DNA from: Corynebacterium sp. P4-C1
Lineage (GTDB): Bacteria > Actinomycetota > Actinomycetes > Mycobacteriales > Mycobacteriaceae
Direction of reading: 5' to 3'
Assembly: GCF_030503595.1 (NCBI RefSeq)
Contig: NZ_CP129966.1
Location: 868,001 to 932,000, forward strand
Length of the DNA: 64,000 nucleotides
In this document: in pieces, positions 1 through 8,707 of the stretch
How positions within the stretch are numbered: the first letter of the stretch is position 1
How the letters are laid out: each line of letters begins with the position of its first letter
Notes under the pieces: model-generated
What the model was told of the DNA's origin: nothing
The model's input: only the letters and a program-made list of their open reading frames with translations
Databases searched by the model: none
Translations under genes and position numbers: made by a program

Positions 1-2262
1 TCAGGGCGGGTGGAGCGCAAGCTCAACAAGCTCGATGGCGTGGAGGCCACCGTCAACTTCGCCACCGAATCCGCCTCCGTCAGTTACGACCCCACCAAAG
101 TCGACGCCGATCGGCTGATCGAAACCGTGCGGGGTGCCGGGTACGACGCGTTCACCATGGGGGATCAACACGCCTCCGCCGTGGACAGCGGCCCGGAGGA
201 GTACACCGAGGTGGTCGGTGACCGCCACGAACAGGCCCGCGAGGCCGAGGCCACAGACCTGAAGTCGCGTCTGATCGGGTCGACGATCCTCTCCGTTCCG
301 GTGGTCGCGATCTCGATGATCCCGTCCCTGCAGTTCATCAATTGGCAGTGGGCCCTGCTCGTCATGTCCACCCTGATCTACTTCTACGGTGGCGCCCCGT
401 TCCACCGGGCGACCTTAACCAACCTGCGTCACCGCTCGACCACGATGGACACGCTCGTGTCTCTGGGCACTACCGCTGCGTATCTGTGGTCACTGTGGGC
501 CTTGTTTTTCGGCAACGCCGGGCACCCCGGCATGGTCATGGAGATGAGCCTGCTGCCCCGCCATGACGGCATGGACCACATCTACCTCGAGACCATCGCC
601 GTAGTCATCACCTTCCTGTTGCTTGGCCGGTGGTTTGAGGTCCGCGCCAAGGGCCAGTCCTCTGCGGCGCTGAAGTCCCTGCTGGACATGGGTGCGAAAG
701 ACGCCGCGGTGATCCGCGACGGTGAGGAAGTCCGCGTCCCGGTCTCCCAGCTGACAGTCGGTGACGTCTTCGTCGTCCGCCCGGGTGAGAAGATCGCCAC
801 CGACGGTCGTGTCATCGAGGGCACCTCGGCCATCGATGAGTCGATGCTGACCGGCGAGTCCGTTCCCGTCGAGGCCGCCCCCGGCACCCCGGTCACGGGC
901 GCGACGATCAACACCTCCGGTCGACTGCTGGTCGAAGTCACCCGCACAGGTTCGGAGACCACGCTGTCCCAGATGGCCAAGCTGGTCACTGACGCCCAGG
1001 CGAAAAAAGCCCCGGTCCAGCGCCTGGTGGATAAGATTTCCTCGGTCTTCGTCCCGACGGTCATTGTCGTCTCCATCATCACCCTGATCGTCCACCTCGC
1101 CCTCGGCAGCGGGGCGAACTGGGCCTTTTCCGCCGCAGTCGCGGTGCTGATCATCGCTTGCCCATGCGCCCTGGGACTGGCCACCCCGACCGCCCTGCTG
1201 GTGGGCACCTCCCGGGGCGCGCAGCTGGGCTTGTTGATCAAGGGCCCGGAGGTCCTCGAATCCACCCGCCAGGTCGACACCATCGTCATGGACAAGACCG
1301 GCACCGTCACCTCCGGGGTCATGTCGGTCACCGGTGTCCACGCCGCCGACGGCTACACCAACAACGAGGTCCTCGCCTTGTCGGCGGCCGTCGAAGCAGG
1401 CTCCGAGCACCCCATCGCCAAGGCGATTGTCACCGAGGCCGAGCGCTCCGAGAACATCCAGGAGGCCACCGACTTCGACAGCACCGCCGGCCGGGGCGTC
1501 ACGGCCACCGTCAAGGGTCACGTCGTCACCGTCGGCCGTCCCGCCGGCCAGCTGCCCCGTGACCTCACCACCGCCTTCGACCACGCACAGTCGCAGGGTG
1601 CAACCCCGGTGGCCGTCTACGTCGATGACCAGCCCGCCGGTGTGGTCGTGGTGCGCGATGCCATCAAGGACTCCTCAGCGGAAGCGGTCGCTCAGTTCCG
1701 CAGGCTGGGGTTGAGTCCGTACCTGCTCACCGGCGATAACGCGAAGGCCGCGGCCGCCGTCGCCCAAGAGGTGGGCATCGATGCGGCCAACGTGAGTGCC
1801 GAGGTCATGCCGCAGGACAAGGTCGCGGTCATCGAGAAGCTGCAACATGAGGGCAAGAAGGTCGCCATGGTCGGCGACGGCGTCAATGACGCGGCCGCCC
1901 TGGCCCAGGCCGATCTGGGTCTGGCCATGGGGGCGGGCACGGATGTGGCCATCGAGGCCTCCGATATCACCTTAATGAACAACGACCTGCGCTCCGCGGG
2001 CGATGCCATCCGTCTGTCACGTCGCACGCTGGGCACCATCAAGGGCAACCTGTTCTGGGCGTTCGCCTACAACGTCGTGCTGATCCCCGTCGCCGCGATC
2101 GGTTTCCTCAACCCGGGGTTGGCGGGCATTGCGATGGGCTTCTCCTCGGTGTTCGTGGTCTCCCACTCCCTCACGCTGCGTAGATTCAAGCTCTCCCACG
2201 ACAACATCAGTTCCTCACCGCAGCCCGCTCGCCCCTCCGTGCGGCAGCCTGTCACCGCCTAA
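1..2262 (+). CDS. copA: copper-translocating P-type ATPase (CPC type), 5' end outside window
   Basis: Exports Cu(I) across the cytoplasmic membrane using ATP. The frame is open from base 1 (Ser-Gly-Arg-Val-Glu), which matches the residues just after the CxxC of an HMA metal-binding domain, so the true start and the Cys pair lie left of the window; the GTG at 10 is not the real start. In order: HMA remainder, membrane helices with a Met/His-rich external loop near base 545, actuator loop with TGES (about 850), transmembrane CPC motif in ACPCALG (about 1159), phosphorylation motif DKTGT (Asp codon at 1291), SEHPIAKAI nucleotide-binding loop, and hinge [10 protein letters not shown] (about 1874). 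It is followed by csoR on the same strand, as in many actinobacterial copper operons. The CPC motif makes monovalent copper (possibly silver) the expected substrate. Confidence 0.95.
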   Translation, partial: SGRVERKLNKLDGVEATVNFATESASVSYDPTKVDADRLIETVRGAGYDAFTMGDQHASAVDSGPEEYTEVVGDRHEQAREAEATDLKSRLIGSTILSVPVVAISMIPSLQFINWQWALLVMSTLIYFYGGAPFHRATLTNLRHRSTTMDTLVSLGTTAAYLWSLWALFFGNAGHPGMVMEMSLLPRHDGMDHIYLETIAVVITFLLLGRWFEVRAKGQSSAALKSLLDMGAKDAAVIRDGEEVRVPVSQLTVGDVFVVRPGEKIATDGRVIEGTSAIDESMLTGESVPVEAAPGTPVTGATINTSGRLLVEVTRTGSETTLSQMAKLVTDAQAKKAPVQRLVDKISSVFVPTVIVVSIITLIVHLALGSGANWAFSAAVAVLIIACPCALGLATPTALLVGTSRGAQLGLLIKGPEVLESTRQVDTIVMDKTGTVTSGVMSVTGVHAADGYTNNEVLALSAAVEAGSEHPIAKAIVTEAERSENIQEATDFDSTAGRGVTATVKGHVVTVGRPAGQLPRDLTTAFDHAQSQGATPVAVYVDDQPAGVVVVRDAIKDSSAEAVAQFRRLGLSPYLLTGDNAKAAAAVAQEVGIDAANVSAEVMPQDKVAVIEKLQHEGKKVAMVGDGVNDAAALAQADLGLAMGAGTDVAIEASDITLMNNDLRSAGDAIRLSRRTLGTIKGNLFWAFAYNVVLIPVAAIGFLNPGLAGIAMGFSSVFVVSHSLTLRRFKLSHDNISSSPQPARPSVRQPVTA

Positions 2263-2552
2263 TCCGCATCCTTTTCTAGCGATAAGGAACCCCGTGTCCT
2301 CCTCCTGCGGCTGTGTCCCTACAATAACACTCAGACCTCCGTCCCCAAGTACCTGCTCCTGACCTCTCCCCCGGCCCACCCGGCAGGCCCCTCCGGGCCG
2401 ACAATCTGCCGACTACTTATCCGAATAATGCCACAGGGCGTGGGGACCATGAGGTCCTCACGCCTCATTCCATACCCTCGGGCTTTCCATCCTGATCTAC
2501 CCGCAACTGACTCAGGACATACCTGCCCCCTTTTTTCAGCAAGGAGACCATT
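2263..2552 (+). other. copA-csoR intergenic region with an imperfect inverted repeat
   Basis: A 290-base gap that contains no convincing gene. An inverted repeat lies at 2438-2463 (left arm GCGTGGGGACC, spacer ATGA, right arm GGTCCTCACGC, 10 of 11 pairs). It sits downstream of an AT-rich stretch around 2415-2430 that could hold a -10 element, so it could be an operator for csoR or a weak transcript-processing hairpin. No T-tract follows it. The function is inferred only from position. Confidence 0.4.
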
Positions 2553-2894
2553 GTGGATACTCGCACCCCTGGTCAGGCCGTTTCCTCCTCGGGTAGGGCC
2601 GACACCTGTCACACCACCCATGGCTACATCAACGACAAGGATCGCTATCTCGCCCGCCTCAAGCGCATCGAGGGCCAGGCCCGGGGCCTGCACAGCATGG
2701 TCGACGAGGAACAGTACTGCATCGACATCCTTACCCAGATCTCCGCGGTCAATGCTGCCCTACGCAGCGTTGCCCTGGGACTACTCGATGACCACATGAA
2801 ACACTGCGTCCGTGAAGCCGCCCAGTTAGGAGGAGAGGAGGCCGACGCGAAGTTCCAGGAAGTCACCGACGCTATCGCCCGTTTCGCCCGGTGA
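2553..2894 (+). CDS. csoR: CsoR-family copper-sensing transcriptional repressor
   Basis: A small all-helical repressor (113 aa) that releases DNA on binding Cu(I). The metal site is visible: Cys in QYCID (helix 2), then His and Cys in DDHMKHCV, the C-H-C ligand set of CsoR. The first 30 residues, including an extra Cys-His pair, are a non-conserved extension. The GTG start at 2553 is chosen because AAGGAG (2541-2546) lies six bases upstream. A CsoR-type palindrome is present at 9080-9100 in front of copZ, a probable target. The stop codon overlaps the GTG of the following VKOR fragment, so the two were probably translationally coupled. Other DUF156 members sense nickel or persulfide, but the ligand set and neighbours favour copper. 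Confidence 0.93.
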   Translation: MDTRTPGQAVSSSGRADTCHTTHGYINDKDRYLARLKRIEGQARGLHSMVDEEQYCIDILTQISAVNAALRSVALGLLDDHMKHCVREAAQLGGEEADAKFQEVTDAIARFAR

Positions 2895-3089
2895 CAGGCC
2901 GGGACCCGACCACCACACCCCGTCGAGAACGGCGGCCAGGCCACTCTGACCGCCCCTGTTGCCGGCTGAAGGCTGGGAGTCCTGCTGCTGGCGGCGGCAT
3001 GATCGGGTTGATGGCCACTGTGGTGCTGCTGGTCGAAAAGATCGCGCCACTGAACAACCTCGACCACATCCCCACCTGCAACATCAACC
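2891..3089 (+). pseudogene. vitamin K epoxide reductase (VKOR) family protein, N-terminal fragment cut by IS
   Basis: The frame starting at GTG 2891 overlaps the csoR stop. After about 36 poorly conserved residues it gives a hydrophobic helix with MIGLMATVVLLVEKI and then IPTCNIN, which resembles the first membrane helix and first conserved Cys of bacterial VKOR homologues, where a CSINPVLSCGS-like stretch follows. Here the frame runs into the left end of the IS6 element at 3090. VKOR proteins reoxidise DsbA-like partners during disulfide formation outside the membrane. Only the beginning remains, so no function is expected. The identification rests on a short stretch and is moderately secure. 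Confidence 0.6.
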
Positions 3090-3932
3090 GGTGCTGTTGC
3101 AAAGTTGGGGGGAGAGCCGCAAAAACTCAGTTTCTCATTCCCTGATGGCCGCTGCGTGTGGGCGTTCTCAGGCCGTCTCGACGACCCGGTTGACGATCAC
3201 CGCGTCCGGGTTCGGTTGCCCGTAAGCAAACATCGTGCCTTGCCCTTTCCGCAATGAGTGCATCGCCTCCATCCCTTTCAACGTCCGATATGCAGATGTC
3301 CGGTTCTTAAACGCGCCTTTCGGCCCGAGGATCCGCTTCAGCCGACCATGGTCGCCTTCCAGGATGTTGTTGAGGTATTTCACCTGCCGGTGTTCCACTG
3401 TTGGCGGGCAGATTCCCTCTGACTTCAACTCGGCGATTGCCCTGGCTAGTGAGGGTGCTTTATCGGTGTTGATCACTCTGGGATACCCGGCTGACGCATT
3501 GGATCTGAGGGCCTTGGCCAGGAAACGCTTCGCTGCGGCCACGTTCCGCTTCGGAGAGAGGTAAAAGTCCAGGGTCTGGCCACCGGCGGTGATCGCCCGA
3601 TAGAAATAACACCACTTTCCCCCGACCCGGATAAAGGTCTCATCCACCCGCCAGGAACTGGCCTGCCAGTCAGGTACCTGCCGGTACCACCGTGTTTGCT
3701 TGTCCAGCTCAGGGGCGTATTTTTGGACCCAGCGGTAGATCGTGGTGTGATCGACCGGCACGCCCCGCTCGGTCATCATTTCCTCCAGATCGCGGTAGCT
3801 CACCCCGTAGCGGCAGTACCACCGCACTGCCCACAGAATGATGTCACGGGGAAAATGACGACCGGAGAAGATACCCATGGCTGTGATTATTTCGCGTCGC
3901 TCTTCCTACTGCCCCACCTTTGCAACAGCACC
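3090..3932. mobile_element. IS6-family insertion sequence (IS1628-like), 843 bp, no target-site duplication
   Basis: The ends are inverted repeats: left begins GGTGCTGTTGCAAAGTTGGG at 3090, right ends with the complement of GGTGCTGTTGCAAAGGTGGG at 3932. Only one of the first twenty positions differs. GGNNCTGTTGCAAA is the hallmark of IS6/IS26-type ends. One transposase gene fills the element. The eight bases left (CATCAACC) and right (TCCTGATC) differ, so there is no 8-bp duplication. The left flank is VKOR coding sequence and the right flank is class I aldolase coding sequence, so the element sits on a deletion or recombination junction. Assignment to IS1628 is from memory of that 236-residue corynebacterial transposase. 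Confidence 0.92.
3168..3878 (-). CDS. IS6-family transposase
   Basis: A DDE transposase of 236 aa, the usual length for IS6 enzymes. An N-terminal zinc-binding/HTH-like segment (RHFPRDIILWAVRWYCRYG, YRDLEEMMTERGV) precedes the catalytic core. The DDE residues are in WRVDETFIRV, INTDKAPSL and LEGDHGRLKR, and RILGPKGAFKNRTSAYRTLKG is the typical IS6 C-terminal block. It appears intact and could be active. The start codon lies about 55 bases inside the right inverted end. It reads against copA-csoR, so transcription from the IS would enter the VKOR remnant antisense. Confidence 0.95.
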   Translation of the reverse strand: MGIFSGRHFPRDIILWAVRWYCRYGVSYRDLEEMMTERGVPVDHTTIYRWVQKYAPELDKQTRWYRQVPDWQASSWRVDETFIRVGGKWCYFYRAITAGGQTLDFYLSPKRNVAAAKRFLAKALRSNASAGYPRVINTDKAPSLARAIAELKSEGICPPTVEHRQVKYLNNILEGDHGRLKRILGPKGAFKNRTSAYRTLKGMEAMHSLRKGQGTMFAYGQPNPDAVIVNRVVETA

Positions 3933-4458
3933 TCCTGATCTGGACAACCTGCTCGAGCGTGCGGTAAGCAAGCACATGTTCGGCACCAAAATGCGCTCGT
4001 TCATCAGGCTTCCCGGGGAGGGGGTGGACGCTGTCGTTGCGCAGCAGTTCGCGATTGCTCAGCAGATCCTCCGGTTCGGGCTGGTACCCATTGTCGAGCC
4101 TGAGGTCGACATCCACAGCCCCCGGAAGATCGAGGTAGAAGACCAGCTCCGGGTGACCCTGCGCAAAGAGCTCGACCAGCTGAAGGAGGACCAGGCGGTC
4201 ATCCTCAAACTGACGCTTCCCGAAACTGATGATTTCTACCGCGAGCTCGTGGAACATCGGCGGGTGATCCGGGTGCTGGCACTATCAGGCGGCTACTCCC
4301 GCGCGGAAGCTAACGCTCGCCTGGCACGCAACCCCGGAATAGTCGCCAGTTTCTCCCGCGCCCTGACCGAAGGGCTCACCGTCACCCAGGACGACCGCGA
4401 ATTCGACGCTGTCCTGGATGAAACAATCGGCACTATCGCGGAAGCCTCACGCACCTGA
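3933..4458 (+). pseudogene. fda: class I fructose-bisphosphate aldolase, 3' fragment truncated by IS
   Basis: Class I aldolase (Schiff-base, metal-free) splits fructose-1,6-bisphosphate into two trioses. The surviving part has FGTKMRSFI, GLVPIVEPEVDIHSP, LKLTLPETDDFY, LALSGGYSRAEANARL and IVASFSRALTEGL, blocks typical of the C-terminal 60% of bacterial class I FBA. Roughly the first 110-120 residues are missing. The frame continues upstream into the IS to an ATG at 3877, giving a 193-residue chimera that lacks the N-terminal barrel strands, so activity is unlikely. It converges on a type II GAPDH gene, the enzyme of the next glycolytic step. Corynebacteria usually use a class II zinc aldolase, so this copy is likely an accessory one. 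Confidence 0.88.
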
Positions 4459-4505
4459 CTGCGCCTTCCGAGAAGGCGCGGTGCGCCTGATCAACTGCTT
4501 ACACA

Positions 4506-4548
4506 GCGGTGCCCGACCCGGACATGAGCGATCTGGGTCGGGCACCGC
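4506..4548. terminator. strong hairpin between convergent fda and GAPDH genes
   Basis: A perfect 14-bp stem (4506-4519 paired with 4535-4548; arms contain GGTGCCCGACCC and its complement) with a 15-base loop. It lies between the stop codons of the two convergent genes, where a bidirectional terminator is expected. No clear T-run follows on either side, so it is either a T-poor actinobacterial terminator or an RNA-stabilising structure. Confidence 0.65.
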
Positions 4549-4569
4549 CGTGGGTGTCTCCTGCTGGAA

Positions 4570-5622
4570 TCAGCCGTTGGGCAGAGGTGAGAAAAAGTCC
4601 GCGCGCACCCCCAGGGCACGGTCGGTGCGCTGGATGGACTCATCACCGTCTTTCACGGTGCCAGCCAGGGCACGGATTGCGTCGATGTTCTCGGGGACGA
4701 CGATGGCCTGGTTGTCGACCGTGTACGTCCAGAACAACTCATTGCCCTGCACGGTCAGGATATCTTCCCAGATGGCGACCTCATACATATCGCCCCGTGG
4801 CCGGCCTAGATCTCGCATCAATTCGACGGTGCTGTTGACCGCCACGATTCCATCGGAGCGCCGCACGAATGCGATCCGCGGCACTGCCTTCAACGCTTCG
4901 AGAACCTCTTCTGTGCCTGCCGGGCGGGTTAGCTCGATGGTCCAAAAATGCAGGTGGTTGTGGGTGTGCGCTCCCTTGGCCGCCATGGTCACCACATCCA
5001 GGTCGGGGACCACCGACTGGGCGTCTGGGCCTTGATGGCTGGGAATACGACCTTCGGGAACTATGGTGTTCATGATCCCCGAGTGGTCGGATTCCCACGG
5101 ATCGGTGGCCCGGCGGACAAGCACCCCCCGCGCTTTGGACAGCAATCCAGCGTCCTGGAGTGCGATAAGGGTGCGGACAGTGCCGGTGGTGTTGCAGGAG
5201 ACCACGCGGGTGGTGTCGCGTCCAAGCGTGGAACTGTAGTTGGCGTGGGCAACGAAGGAGTGGCCGGTGAGACTGTGCTTCTCCCCGCCCTGGAACACGG
5301 ACTTGACTCCATGGGTGCGATAAAGGTCGAGGTTGCCGGCCCCGATGGTGGACGGGGTGCAGTCCACCACGACATCCGCGTTGTCGAGCAGGTCCGGTAG
5401 TTTCCCGGCGATGGGATATCCGGCAGCGCTCATCTCTTGGTGGGCTTCTTCGGTGGAGGCATAGACCGGGATGCCCTGCGTGATGGCGGTGGCGACCCGG
5501 TAATCGGTGGTGACGTCGCTGACCCCGAGGAGTTCCATGTCCTCCTGGGCTCTCACCGCGTCGGCTACACGTTTACCGATGACACCGTACCCGTTTACTA
5601 CAACCTTGATTTTATTCGGCAT
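4570..5622 (-). CDS. type II (archaeal-type) glyceraldehyde-3-phosphate dehydrogenase
   Basis: Oxidises glyceraldehyde-3-phosphate to 1,3-bisphosphoglycerate with NAD(P)+. The sequence is of the archaeal GAPDH-II family, not bacterial GapA: NGYGVIGKRVADAV Rossmann motif at residues 9-22, catalytic Cys in VSCNTTGTVRTL (about residue 140), and a His-rich AHTHNHLHFW stretch (about 220) near the expected catalytic base. Its 350 aa fit the family. The ATG start is preceded by GGAAGGA. It is the last gene of the copZ-copB-DUF305 operon, 87 bases after the DUF305 gene. Known for the family: phosphorylating, usually with dual coenzyme use. Inferred: a replacement for housekeeping GapA, whose active-site Cys is a documented copper target. 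Such genes are uncommon in bacteria. Confidence 0.9.
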   Translation of the reverse strand: MPNKIKVVVNGYGVIGKRVADAVRAQEDMELLGVSDVTTDYRVATAITQGIPVYASTEEAHQEMSAAGYPIAGKLPDLLDNADVVVDCTPSTIGAGNLDLYRTHGVKSVFQGGEKHSLTGHSFVAHANYSSTLGRDTTRVVSCNTTGTVRTLIALQDAGLLSKARGVLVRRATDPWESDHSGIMNTIVPEGRIPSHQGPDAQSVVPDLDVVTMAAKGAHTHNHLHFWTIELTRPAGTEEVLEALKAVPRIAFVRRSDGIVAVNSTVELMRDLGRPRGDMYEVAIWEDILTVQGNELFWTYTVDNQAIVVPENIDAIRALAGTVKDGDESIQRTDRALGVRADFFSPLPNG

Positions 5623-5709
5623 GCTGATTGTCCTTCCTGGAAATCCTGGTTTGGCCCGATGGCCGTATGGTCGTGTTTCTCATCTGGGGTGGTCGGGGAA
5701 TGTCCTTGT

Positions 5710-6372
5710 TCAGAGCTCGTTGAGCATCTGCTGCATCTGGGCGATCTCGGCCTCCTGATCTTCAATGACCTGCTCAGCCAGAGCGATGGCCTGCGGGTTC
5801 TGGCCATCAGTGACCTCATCGCGGGCCATGTCGACCGCGCCCTCATGGTGGGCGGTCATCCGCTCAAGGTAGAGCCGGGCAGCCTCGGTGCCCTGGGCGT
5901 CCTCGAGGGCTGTCATGTCCTCCTCGCTCATCATTCCACTCATCCCGCCATGGTCCATCTCACCCATATCACCGGTGACCGGATCTTCTTCCCAGGTCTC
6001 GAGCATGGCGTTCATCCGGTCGATCTCCGGGCCCTGGGCATCGATAACACCCTGGGCGAACTCCAGGACCTTGGCGGGGATATCGTCCTTGTCCAGGAGG
6101 ATTTCACTCATCTCCACGGCCTGTTGGTGATGCGGGATCATCATCTGCGCGAACATGATGTCCGCGTCGTTGTGATCGGCGGAGACCTCTCCGGCCGCCC
6201 CCGTCTCTGTCTCAGGATCCGTGGTGGCCCCGGTCGTTTCGGTGGTGTCGGGGGCGGACGTAGTGGCGATGGTCGTGGTGTCGGTGTTTTCTCCCTCAGT
6301 GTTATCTGCGCAGGCGGACAAAACCAGGGTGGAGGTCAAGGCGAGAGCGGCGATGGTGATGGTGCGCTTCAT
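5710..6372 (-). CDS. DUF305 lipoprotein
   Basis: A predicted cell-surface lipoprotein of 220 aa. The signal peptide ends in lipobox LSAC (Cys about residue 21), followed by a 45-residue Thr/Glu-rich linker. The mature part has the two DUF305 helical repeats, each with an HH motif: MIPHHQQAVEMS and MTAHHEGAVDMA. A Met/His-rich insert between them (MGEMDHGGMSGMM) could bind copper. DUF305 proteins resemble ferritin-like bundles and are common in copper loci, but their biochemical role is unsettled. RBS AAAGGGA precedes the ATG. It lies 52 bases downstream of copB in the same operon, so co-regulation by CsoR is likely. Confidence 0.9.
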   Translation of the reverse strand: MKRTITIAALALTSTLVLSACADNTEGENTDTTTIATTSAPDTTETTGATTDPETETGAAGEVSADHNDADIMFAQMMIPHHQQAVEMSEILLDKDDIPAKVLEFAQGVIDAQGPEIDRMNAMLETWEEDPVTGDMGEMDHGGMSGMMSEEDMTALEDAQGTEAARLYLERMTAHHEGAVDMARDEVTDGQNPQAIALAEQVIEDQEAEIAQMQQMLNEL

Positions 6373-6424
6373 GGGGGTTCCCTTTCGGAGGTTGTGTATG
6401 GGGGAGTCGATGAAGGATTGAAAG

Positions 6425-8656
6425 TCAGCGGACGGGGGCTGCAGAGCTCACAGCAGCCTTCTCCTCCTTCCCGTCGGTCGGAGCCAGGTGAGCCGGATCC
6501 AGATCAATGCGGCGCAAAAGCTGGGCGTTCAGGGCGACCACGATGGTCGAGGCAGACATCAAGATCGCGCCCACGGCCGGGGACAGCACCAACCCGATCG
6601 GGGCGAGCACGCCGGCGGCCAGCGGCACGGCGAGGATGTTGTAGCCAGAGGCCCAGATGAGGTTCTGGATCATCTTGCGGTAGCTGGCCTGCGAGAGCTC
6701 AATCATCGACAGCACTGCCCGCGGGTCATCACTGGCCAGGACCACTCCGGCGGATTCCATGGCCACATCCGTGCCGGCCCCGATGGCGATACCGACCTCC
6801 GCGCGGGTCAGAGCGGGGGCGTCGTTGACACCGTCACCGACCATGGCCACGCTCAGGCCACGCTCCTGTAACTGGGTGACCTTGGTGTCCTTGTCCTGGG
6901 GCAGGACCTCGGCGAAGACCTCATCGATCCCCAGGTCCTGGCCAACCGCCTGGGCCACCTGCTGCGCGTCACCGGTGATCATCGCGACCTTCACTCCGCG
7001 GTCCTGCAGGGCTTTCACGGCGGCGTGGGATTCGGGGCGGATCTTGTCCTCGACGGCCACCGCACCGATGATCTGACCGTCGCGGACAATATGGAGCACA
7101 CCGGCCCCACGCCCGGTCCAGGCGCTGGTGGTGTCGGTGAGCTCGGCCGGGGTGGTGAGGTTGAGCTCGCGCAGCATGTTCGGCCCGCCCACGAGGATCT
7201 CAGCGCCATCGACAGTGGCCCGGACCCCCCGGCCGGAGGCGGCGCTGAAACCAGTTGCACGGATTTGCCGACGGGAGGCCTCAGGATGGGCGGCCGCGGC
7301 CGCCACGATGGCGCGGGCCACGGGGTGCTCGCTGTCGGCCTCCGCGGCGGCGGCCAGGGCCAGCAGCTCGCCCTCGGTGACGCCGACAGTTGCCGCGACA
7401 CCGGTGACCGCGTGCGCCCCCTCGGTCAGGGTGCCGGTTTTGTCGAAGAGCATCACGTCGATGGTGCGCATCCGCTCGAGCGCCATCCGGTCCTTGATGA
7501 GCACCCCGGATTTCGCGGCCCGCTCGGTGGAGATCGCAATGACCAGCGGAATCGCCAGGCCCAGGGCGTGCGGGCAGGCGATGACCAGCACCGTGACAGT
7601 GCGCGCCACGGCATCGTCCGGGCTGCCGATGATGGTCCACACCACCGCGGTGATCAGAGCGGAGATCAGCGCGAACCAGAACAACAACGCCGCCGCCCGA
7701 TCCGCCAGGGCCTGGGCCCGGGAGGAGGACTCCTGGGCGTCGACAACCAAGCGTTGGATCCCGGCCAGGGCGGTGTCCCCGCCGGTAGCCTCCACCCGGA
7801 TACGGACGGTGTTGTCGGTGGCCACAGTACCGGCGACCACCTTGTCACCGGTGTCGCGGAAGACGGGACGGGATTCGCCGGTGATCATCGCCTCATCGAA
7901 TTCGGCGGCTCCGTCGAGGATGGTTCCGTCGGCCGGCACCCGGGCACCGGCCCTCACCAGCACGACGTCGTCGACGACCAGCTCGGAGATGGCCACGGTG
8001 CGGGTGGTCCCGTCGATGACTTTCTCGGCCTCATCCGGCAGCAGGGCAGCCAGCGCGTCAAGCGCGGAGGACGCGGCCCCGAGAGCACGCATCTCCAGCC
8101 AGTGGCCCAGCAGCATGATGGTCACCAGCAGGGCCAGCTCCCACCAGAAGTCCAGGTCAAAACCGCCCAGCCCCAGAGTGGTGACCCAGGAGGCGACAAA
8201 CGCCACGGTGATGGCCATGGCGATCAGGAGCATCATCCCGGGTTGGCGGGATTTCAGTTCGTTCCATCCGCCCTTGAGGAAAGGCGTTCCGCCGTAGACG
8301 AAGATGATCGTGCCCAGCACCGGGGGGATCCAGGTGGATCCGGGGAATGCCGGGAGGTGGTAGCCGAGCAGCTGGGCGACCATGGGGCTGAAAATAACGA
8401 CGGGAATGGACAGAATCAGCGACCACCAGAAGCGTTCCCGAAACATTGCGGTGCTGTGTCCGGCGTGTTCGCCGTGACTATGAACGTGGTGGTCTTCGTC
8501 CAGGGCGGAGTGCGGGTGATCGTGGGGCATCGCCTGGCCGTGGGTGTCGGCATCTGCGTGGTGTTCGTGGCTGGCATGATCCGGGTGGTGGGTGTGGTCT
8601 GTTTCCGGAGCGGGGTGATCACCATGGTGATCACCGGAATGGTGGGGAGTGTTCAT
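6425..8656 (-). CDS. copB: copper-translocating P-type ATPase (CPH type)
   Basis: A P1B-3 type heavy-metal ATPase of 743 aa. Instead of HMA domains, the first 65 residues are a His-rich tail (about a quarter His, e.g. HHSGDHHGDH, HVHSHGEHAGH). The transmembrane motif is CPH (ACPHALGLAIP). TGES is in AMITGESRPV, the phosphorylated Asp in FDKTGTLTEG, followed by DSEHPVARAI and GDGVNDAPALTRA. CPH ATPases export copper or silver. The ATG at 8656 is preferred over an in-frame GTG at 8674 because GGAAGGA lies just before it, between the two. It starts 51 bases after the copZ stop. copA (CPC) and copB (CPH) give the island two exporters of different class. Confidence 0.95.
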   Translation of the reverse strand: MNTPHHSGDHHGDHPAPETDHTHHPDHASHEHHADADTHGQAMPHDHPHSALDEDHHVHSHGEHAGHSTAMFRERFWWSLILSIPVVIFSPMVAQLLGYHLPAFPGSTWIPPVLGTIIFVYGGTPFLKGGWNELKSRQPGMMLLIAMAITVAFVASWVTTLGLGGFDLDFWWELALLVTIMLLGHWLEMRALGAASSALDALAALLPDEAEKVIDGTTRTVAISELVVDDVVLVRAGARVPADGTILDGAAEFDEAMITGESRPVFRDTGDKVVAGTVATDNTVRIRVEATGGDTALAGIQRLVVDAQESSSRAQALADRAAALLFWFALISALITAVVWTIIGSPDDAVARTVTVLVIACPHALGLAIPLVIAISTERAAKSGVLIKDRMALERMRTIDVMLFDKTGTLTEGAHAVTGVAATVGVTEGELLALAAAAEADSEHPVARAIVAAAAAHPEASRRQIRATGFSAASGRGVRATVDGAEILVGGPNMLRELNLTTPAELTDTTSAWTGRGAGVLHIVRDGQIIGAVAVEDKIRPESHAAVKALQDRGVKVAMITGDAQQVAQAVGQDLGIDEVFAEVLPQDKDTKVTQLQERGLSVAMVGDGVNDAPALTRAEVGIAIGAGTDVAMESAGVVLASDDPRAVLSMIELSQASYRKMIQNLIWASGYNILAVPLAAGVLAPIGLVLSPAVGAILMSASTIVVALNAQLLRRIDLDPAHLAPTDGKEEKAAVSSAAPVR

Positions 8657-8707
8657 GACGTTCCTTCCGCTCAACCCGGTCGGGGTCGAGATGATGGGTA
8701 AAACTGA

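Noticed and set aside
490..1584. Long open frames on the minus strand of copA and other high-GC genes
   Set aside because: Typical third-codon GC shadows with no start context or recognisable protein.
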